Shown in pieces: positions 23,271 to 27,645 of a stretch of 27,645 nt of DNA. The first letter of the stretch is position 1. Each line of letters begins with the position of its first letter. A program made the translations under genes and the position numbers. Source of the stretch: an uncultured Hungatella sp. (GTDB lineage: Bacteria > Bacillota > Clostridia > Lachnospirales > Lachnospiraceae); the NCBI GenBank assembly GCA_910585645.1, contig CAJUFP010000066.1:1-27645 (forward strand). The letters are read 5' to 3'. The notes under the pieces were generated by a model. The model made no database searches. It was not told where the DNA came from and worked only from the letters and a program-made list of their open reading frames with translations.

Positions 23271-24815
23271 ATGATGGTAAAACTACGAAAAAGGGGAGTG
23301 TGGCTGACAAGGATATCTGCCTTTGCAGCAGCGGCAGGAATTTTTATGATTCTAAATTGCAGGATGCCGGTTCCGCTCTCGGCATATGCCGCTGTGGGAT
23401 TCGGGATAGAGAGTGTCTATGATGATGAGATATGGATGGGATGGACCATCTTTGAATCCGGAAATGTGGGATACGGACAGGCAGGGGGCGACGGGGGAAA
23501 GGCATATGGCCGGTATCAGTTTGATTACCGTTATGCGCTGGCGGACTTTCTAAAGTATGTGGTATCCCAGGACAAGGAAACTTATTGTATGTTGGAGAAA
23601 TATGCCGCTTTCGGAGCCGGCTCGGACAGGCTGTTAAGCGGGGCCGGACTGGGGAGTGACTGGATAAAGGCTTACCATGTAGACTCGGAAGGATTTTCCA
23701 AGCTTCAGGATGAGTTTGCCTACAGTTATTATTATATTCCGGCAAAGAGGGCCATGGCAGACAGGGGGATTGATCTTGATGAGATTGATGACCCTGCGGT
23801 AAAGGGCACAGTCTACAGTCTGGCTATCCGTGACGGGGCCAATGACAATGGGGTACGGGCGGCATGGCAGTCTTACCAGGCAGGGGATGATGTGGATACC
23901 TGGATAAACAGGATATATGAACTGGAAGCGGAGAGACATCCGGCACAGAGGAGCCGATGGGAGAACGGACAAAAGACAGCAGCTCTTAACAGAGCGTCTA
24001 CGGCACAATTAGGCAGCCTGGGTGAGATTCTGTCTGCTGACGGAGCTGTATATCAGGATTATGTGAGAAATTGGATAGAAACATATCCGGAGCTGTCAAA
24101 GGAGTTCAAAAACTCCGGAGGGTGGAGCACGGATAATCGGGAATGGGCCAGGGCTTTTCGTGGGGCCGGGGACTGGTATGATCTATACGGAGTCAAGGGA
24201 GGGAGTCTGGACTTTTCCTATGGAACTTCCGGGGGCTTTTACATAAATGATGTGGTGGTGAATGCCCAGTCTTTGACAATACCGGATAACGGGAGCAGTA
24301 TGCCGGTTGTCTACATGTCCCAAAGCGGCGGTCAGCCCTGGAGTAATGTACCTTTCGGCGGGGGAACTATCGCCACTTCAGGATGTTCGGTGACTTCACT
24401 TGCCATGGTGCTGTCTTATCTGAAAAGTGATGTGGACTCTTCCGGTTGGATTTACCCCTCGGATGTGGTAGCGGCTATTGCGAAAAAATATGGGAATTAT
24501 AACCGGTTCTATGCGGAAAGCGGGCAGAGCTGGGACATCTTTCCTGCAGTGGCACAGATATACCAGGTGTCCTGCAGTGCCATTAGTTCTGCAAGTATCC
24601 TGCAGGAACTGGCGGCAGGGAAGCCGGTGATTATGAGTTGTAAGCCCAGTGAGTTTACTGCTAAGGGTCATTTCATTGTGCTTTCCGGGCTGACGGAGGA
24701 CGGGTATGTGATGGTCAATGACCCCAATGCTGCCCATTCTTCCTATTCCTATAAAAAGTACAGCATTTCCTATCTCATCAGCTGTGGGAAAGGATGGTGG
24801 TCATTTTCTGCATAG
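23271..24815 (+). CDS. Bifunctional wall hydrolase: lysozyme-like domain plus C39-type cysteine peptidase
   Basis: 514 residues. An N-terminal membrane segment or signal peptide (8-38, WLTRISAFAAAAGIFMIL to LSAYAA) leads to a lysozyme-like domain (about 45-215) with FESGN (candidate catalytic Glu62) and GGKAYGRYQFD. After a linker, a C39-like peptidase domain (about 340-514) has the Cys in TSGCSVTSLAMVL (Cys372), His in KGHFIVLSG (His467) and Asp in MVNDPN (Asp484), a complete triad. Such proteins act as VirB1-like enzymes that open peptidoglycan for the channel; most Gram-positive ICE versions pair lysozyme with NlpC/P60, so a C39-like partner is less common. Two ATGs (23271, 23274) follow AAGGAG; the second is better spaced. 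Confidence 0.82.
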   Translation: MMVKLRKRGVWLTRISAFAAAAGIFMILNCRMPVPLSAYAAVGFGIESVYDDEIWMGWTIFESGNVGYGQAGGDGGKAYGRYQFDYRYALADFLKYVVSQDKETYCMLEKYAAFGAGSDRLLSGAGLGSDWIKAYHVDSEGFSKLQDEFAYSYYYIPAKRAMADRGIDLDEIDDPAVKGTVYSLAIRDGANDNGVRAAWQSYQAGDDVDTWINRIYELEAERHPAQRSRWENGQKTAALNRASTAQLGSLGEILSADGAVYQDYVRNWIETYPELSKEFKNSGGWSTDNREWARAFRGAGDWYDLYGVKGGSLDFSYGTSGGFYINDVVVNAQSLTIPDNGSSMPVVYMSQSGGQPWSNVPFGGGTIATSGCSVTSLAMVLSYLKSDVDSSGWIYPSDVVAAIAKKYGNYNRFYAESGQSWDIFPAVAQIYQVSCSAISSASILQELAAGKPVIMSCKPSEFTAKGHFIVLSGLTEDGYVMVNDPNAAHSSYSYKKYSISYLISCGKGWWSFSA

Positions 24816-24848
24816 AGAATGATTTTTCTTAAATTTTTTCCTGATTCC

Positions 24849-25056
24849 CATAGTATGATGTTGGGGTCAAAAGGTCTTTTGCCCCCTCTGATACCGGATT
24901 GCTCCGCACTTTGTGCTCCCGCAATCCTCAAAAACATTCAAAATCCGCCCGAATCGGGCTACTTTTTCATGTTTTTGGCGGGTCCCAAGTTCAAAAATCC
25001 TCTTGCAAGCAAGCTTGCATCGGATTTTAGACCTTTTGACCCTGGTATCATAGTAT
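24849..25056. mobile_element. MITE-like palindromic element with 8-bp direct repeats
   Basis: The direct repeats CATAGTAT (24849-24856 and 25049-25056) bound 192 bp. Just inside, arms 24854-24877 and 25029-25052 pair over 24 positions (14 perfect plus four G-U and six further pairs). Internal hairpins are GGATTGC/GCAATCC (24896-24902, 24921-24927) around GCAC/GTGC, GCCCG/CGGGC (24947-24959), and TGCAAGC/GCTTGCA (25004-25019). The size, inverted ends and flanking 8-bp repeats fit a miniature inverted-repeat element moved by a transposase elsewhere; there is no ORF of its own. It could instead be a folded RNA. Part of the direct repeat also takes part in the inverted repeat, so the duplication is not fully independent evidence. 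Confidence 0.5.
24947..24967 (+). terminator. Small hairpin with T-run inside the palindromic element
   Basis: GCCCG-AAT-CGGGC followed by TACTTTTT. It lies about 130 bp after the wall hydrolase stop and could end that operon, which would make the BspA-like gene a separate transcription unit. Confidence 0.5.
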
Positions 25057-25084
25057 TGAAAGAAAATGATAAAGGAGCAGGAGG

Positions 25085-26902
25085 ATGAGACGATTAAGAA
25101 TATTGGCCCAGGGGATGCTTACCCTGGCTGCAGCTGCCATGTTCAGTTTTACGGCAATGGCAGGAGGATTTAAAGGAGAAGTAAAAGGAAAGGAGAACCC
25201 TGTCAGTATCAGCAGACAGGTAAAAGAGAAGGAGGCTGTCCTGGTGCCGGGGAGTGATGTGCGGTCGGCATTGGTGGAGCTGGCCGGATCCGCAAGGTAT
25301 ATCCAGTCTGTCCGTTTTACCGAGACGGAACCGGATTTCAGCAAAGTGGTTTATTACAAGAATCTTTCAGAAAGTGGTGCTCCTGTTTATGCCTGGTGCC
25401 CGGAGGAGGAGACCACAGCCATCTGCCTGTATTCCGGAGCGGAAACGGTTTACTTAAATCCGGACAGTAGCGGAATGTTCAGCAGTATGTCAAACCTTGC
25501 GGATATCAGCGGATTGGAGAAGCTTAACGCTTCCCGTGCGGTAAATCTTGACGGTATGTTCCAAAGCTGCGCCGGAATTGTGGATTTGGGCAGCATAAGA
25601 AACTGGGATGTATCGGGAGTGACAAATTTTGACGGGCTGTTTTATGGTATCAGTGCGGATTCCCTGGAGGCGCTTAAGGACTGGAAGGTATCAGCCGGGG
25701 AAAGCTTTGTAATGACGTTCGCACACTGCAGTGATCTGGTCACGTTGTCGGGTCTGGAGATGTGGGATATGGGCCAGGCTAAAAATATGGCGGATATGTT
25801 TACATTTTGCAGGAGCCTGGATAACGTGGACGCTTTGGCAGACTGGGATGTTTCCCAGGCGGAGGATATGGCGGAACTGTTTGCAGGATGTGAAATGCTG
25901 GCTTCCATTGACGGGCTGGCAGACTGGGACGTCTCCTCGTGTCGGTCGTTCGTTGGTACAAGTGGTATATGCCGTGGGATGTTTTATAACTGTAAAAAAT
26001 TAACAGATGCAGATGGGCTGCTAAATTGGGACGTATCGAAAGGGACCAGCTTTAGAGGGATGTTTGAGGGCTGTGAATCCCTGGAATCCTTATGGGGACT
26101 AAAGGACTGGAAGGTTGGCGGGAGTGGGAGCTTTTATCAGATGTTCCATCGCTGTTACTCAATCGTAAGCCTTGAACCTTTACAGGGATGGGATGTAAGC
26201 GGGGCGGATACGGTCAGGGATATGTTCCGTGACTGCACCAGCCTGGTTTCCCTGGCAGGTATGGAGAACTGGGACGTGTCAGGGGTGACAAATTTCAACA
26301 GTACGTTTTCTGGATGTACGGGGCTGAAAGAGATTGGGGCGCTGGCTGACTGGGATATTTCTTCGGGGACAATGATGAGGTCTATGTTCTATGAATGTAC
26401 TTCCATCACGGAGATTGCTGCCCTGAAAGACTGGAATCCGGTGTCCTGCTGTGAGGATATCAGCTATCTGTTTCTGGGGACTGGGATTACGGACGGCTCC
26501 ATGTTATCCAGGCACAGTGCCGTAAGGAATGGGGTTTCTTATATGGCATGGGATATAGATACCGCTGTTACAGAGGTAAAAGGGGCTTTTAACGAAACGA
26601 ATATTACAAGTGCAGACAAATATCCAGACTGGTATCCGTCTTATGCGGCAGCGGCGTTCAGCCTTAACGTCAATGAGGGAAGTATTCCGGAAGAAGTATG
26701 GGATTTACAGGAGATAGGAAAAGCGACAGAATCAAATGCAAGAAGGGCAACAGCGTCAAATGTGGAGAGAATAGATGGGCTGGAAACGGAGAGGGTTATT
26801 GAGTGGGAGATTATCATAAACGGACAGGAAGAGATAGAGGAAGATGGGTTGCCTGACATGAAAAGGGCGACAGAATCAAATGCAGAGCGTGTAGAAGAGT
26901 GA
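25085..26902 (+). CDS. Secreted BspA-like (DUF285) repeat protein
   Basis: 605 residues. Signal peptide (1-26, ending FTAMA before GGF), then about ten repeats of roughly 27 residues (about 170-490) with the DUF285/BspA pattern of Trp-Asp-Val-Ser, a Met-Phe pair and a conserved Cys, for example NWDVSGVTNFDGLF and DWDVSQAEDMAELFAGC. Such leucine-rich-like repeats occur in surface adhesins of gut Firmicutes and other bacteria. The C-terminus has ATESN/ATASN motifs (about 547-601) and no LPXTG or membrane anchor, so it may be shed or held by other means. AAAGGAG lies 7 nt before the ATG. It sits at the end of the conjugation module and could help mating contact or host adhesion; this role is inferred. 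Confidence 0.8.
   Translation: MRRLRILAQGMLTLAAAAMFSFTAMAGGFKGEVKGKENPVSISRQVKEKEAVLVPGSDVRSALVELAGSARYIQSVRFTETEPDFSKVVYYKNLSESGAPVYAWCPEEETTAICLYSGAETVYLNPDSSGMFSSMSNLADISGLEKLNASRAVNLDGMFQSCAGIVDLGSIRNWDVSGVTNFDGLFYGISADSLEALKDWKVSAGESFVMTFAHCSDLVTLSGLEMWDMGQAKNMADMFTFCRSLDNVDALADWDVSQAEDMAELFAGCEMLASIDGLADWDVSSCRSFVGTSGICRGMFYNCKKLTDADGLLNWDVSKGTSFRGMFEGCESLESLWGLKDWKVGGSGSFYQMFHRCYSIVSLEPLQGWDVSGADTVRDMFRDCTSLVSLAGMENWDVSGVTNFNSTFSGCTGLKEIGALADWDISSGTMMRSMFYECTSITEIAALKDWNPVSCCEDISYLFLGTGITDGSMLSRHSAVRNGVSYMAWDIDTAVTEVKGAFNETNITSADKYPDWYPSYAAAAFSLNVNEGSIPEEVWDLQEIGKATESNARRATASNVERIDGLETERVIEWEIIINGQEEIEEDGLPDMKRATESNAERVEE
26723..26884 (+). repeat. Two copies of an 18-bp repeat coding for ATESNA
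   Basis: The same 18 bases (GCGACAGAATCAAATGCA) occur at 26723-26740 and 26867-26884 in the same frame, both encoding Ala-Thr-Glu-Ser-Asn-Ala; a diverged ATASN copy lies between them. Confidence 0.85.
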
Positions 26903-27017
26903 GAAAATTTGAAACCAGAGTCAAAAACGGAGATTTCTTTAAGAGATAAAGATATATGATTGATTCCTGTGGCGGACAGCATATAGAAAAGGCTGAACAC
27001 GAAATCTTCAGTAAAAG

Positions 27018-27052
27018 AGAAAGCCAGACAGTCATGAGAGGCTTTCTTTTTT
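27018..27052 (+). terminator. Terminator after the BspA-like gene, shared by the convergent gene
   Basis: An 8-bp stem (27018-27025, AGAAAGCC, with 27040-27047, GGCTTTCT) is followed by a T-run to 27052. On the minus strand the hairpin is followed by TCTCTTTT, so it may serve both convergent genes. Confidence 0.75.
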
Positions 27053-27443
27053 ATTGCAGATTAAAATGAAATTGAACCTTAACATAATCCCCAAAAGGAA
27101 GAATAAAAAAAGAGGAAGCGAAAGAGAAAATCGAAATGAAATCCGTTTCTTCTCCAAGGATTACAAGATGTTTTGAAATAAACTCAATCCTGACGACCGT
27201 ATCCGTGTCTTCAATTATAAGCTGTGCCTGGAAATCCTTGGCGTATTCTTGAAGGATAGGAACAACCTGATGGAGTATGTAGGACTTTTTTTGTCCATGT
27301 TCAGGAGGATTGTTGATTGGGTCAAAGGCATTGGAAATGGCACGGTATTTTCTGAATTCTTCCATACAAGGGTCAAAGGGGTCATCTCTAAGGTCAAAGG
27401 AATCTAATAATTTTTGATAATGGGTATAGTCAAATTTCATCAT
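27051..27443 (-). CDS. Unrecognised 130-residue protein
   Basis: I do not recognise this protein. The N-terminal half is charged with aromatic residues (FDYTHYQKLLDSFDLRDDPFDP), the C-terminal half is strand-rich and hydrophobic (LVILGEETDFISIFSFASSFFILPFG), consistent with a small alpha+beta domain and no signal peptide. Two ATGs (27443, 27440) follow GGAAGG on the minus strand. It converges with the BspA-like gene and its stop codon touches the shared terminator. Upstream DNA is AT-rich and could hold its promoter (TGCTATGCT, an extended -10-like match, on the minus strand). Confidence 0.6.
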   Translation of the reverse strand: MMKFDYTHYQKLLDSFDLRDDPFDPCMEEFRKYRAISNAFDPINNPPEHGQKKSYILHQVVPILQEYAKDFQAQLIIEDTDTVVRIEFISKHLVILGEETDFISIFSFASSFFILPFGDYVKVQFHFNLQ

Positions 27444-27645
27444 ACAAGTACCTTCCAGGTGATAGATTTATGAATAGCATAGCACACTTTTTCAAAAATA
27501 GATACGAAAATCTATAGATATTAAAAACAGATACTATTATAATTCCGTAACTTTTGAAAATAATAAATACCGAATATAATAACTATAGATCCTGACTTTG
27601 GTATCAGACAATAAAAATGGCGTTAACAAACTAAACAGGTTGTCA
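27444..27645. other. AT-rich end of the window without a recognised feature
   Basis: About 200 bp, AT-rich, no credible ORF. It presumably contains the promoter of the minus-strand gene. I looked for att-like repeats and tRNA 3' ends and saw none. Confidence 0.4.

Larger units (their letters stand above)
1..27645. mobile_element. Interior of a Tn1549/CTn-like integrative and conjugative element
   Basis: The relaxase, MobC, VirD4, VirB6-like, PrgI-like, VirB4, CD1108-like and wall-hydrolase genes together form the conserved conjugation module of Firmicutes ICEs of the Tn1549/CTn group. Accessory genes (phosphoesterase-NTPase, Rpn nuclease, BspA-like protein) sit between the module blocks, as is usual for such elements. 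No integrase, excisionase, replication initiator or att repeats were seen, so the true ends lie outside and I cannot tell whether the element is integrated or plasmid-borne. Assignment to Lachnospiraceae is an inference from the protein styles and codon use. Confidence 0.85.

Noticed and set aside
24819..25088. 89-codon frame across the palindromic element
   Set aside because: It runs through the inverted repeats and hairpins and overlaps the next ribosome-binding site; the DNA structure explains the region better.
1..27645. CRISPR array, rRNA, tRNA, or integrase/att site
   Set aside because: No regularly spaced repeats, no cloverleaf or rRNA-like sequence, and no tyrosine or serine recombinase motifs were seen in the listed proteins.

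Overview
The window looks like the interior of an integrative and conjugative element (ICE) of the Tn1549 / C. difficile CTn type, from a low-to-mid GC Clostridia genome, most likely Lachnospiraceae. The evidence is the gene set and order: MobP-type relaxase and MobC, a DUF3801-like protein, VirD4/TraG coupling ATPase, a Maff2-like small membrane protein, VirB6-like protein, PrgI-like protein, VirB4, a DUF6674-like protein, a CD1108-like Cys-rich membrane protein, and a lysozyme plus cysteine-peptidase protein. Purine-rich Shine-Dalgarno sequences of the AGGAGG type precede nearly every gene. No integrase, excisionase or att site is visible, so the element ends probably lie outside the window.

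Layout. (1) 1-3510: an unrecognised gene on + faces the relaxase-mobC pair on -, followed by a hairpin-rich GC island that is my oriT candidate. (2) About 3511-7566: a strikingly AT-rich island holding one large gene, a calcineurin-like metallophosphoesterase fused to a STAND/NACHT-like P-loop NTPase. It has an extended -10 promoter in front and strong inverted repeats behind. This is the best candidate for an undescribed system, probably anti-phage or anti-plasmid defence cargo. (3) 7567-10897: start of the conjugation operon, with the coupling protein apparently split into a separate two-helix membrane gene and a soluble ATPase gene. (4) 10898-12126: a passenger Rpn-type nuclease with its own promoter and terminator, and a small convergent gene. 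(5) 12430-20066: the mating-channel genes, including an apparently ATPase-dead VirB4 paralogue directly before the intact VirB4. (6) 20067-20440: a regulatory intergenic region with a candidate small RNA on - and a candidate leader/attenuator on +. (7) 20441-24815: CD1108-like protein, a 43-residue ORF, and the cell-wall hydrolase. (8) 24849-25056: a 192-bp palindromic element bounded by 8-bp direct repeats (MITE-like). (9) 25085-26902: a secreted BspA/DUF285-repeat protein. (10) 27051-27443: an unrecognised convergent gene.

How the parts fit: relaxase and MobC would nick and hold the transfer strand at oriT. The split VirD4 passes it to a channel built from the Maff2-like, VirB6-like and PrgI-like proteins and powered by VirB4. 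The lysozyme/C39 protein would open the wall, and the CD1108-like and BspA-like proteins face outward for mating contact or adhesion. The phosphoesterase-NTPase and the Rpn nuclease are cargo. All functional statements are from sequence motifs read by eye; nothing was searched against a database.
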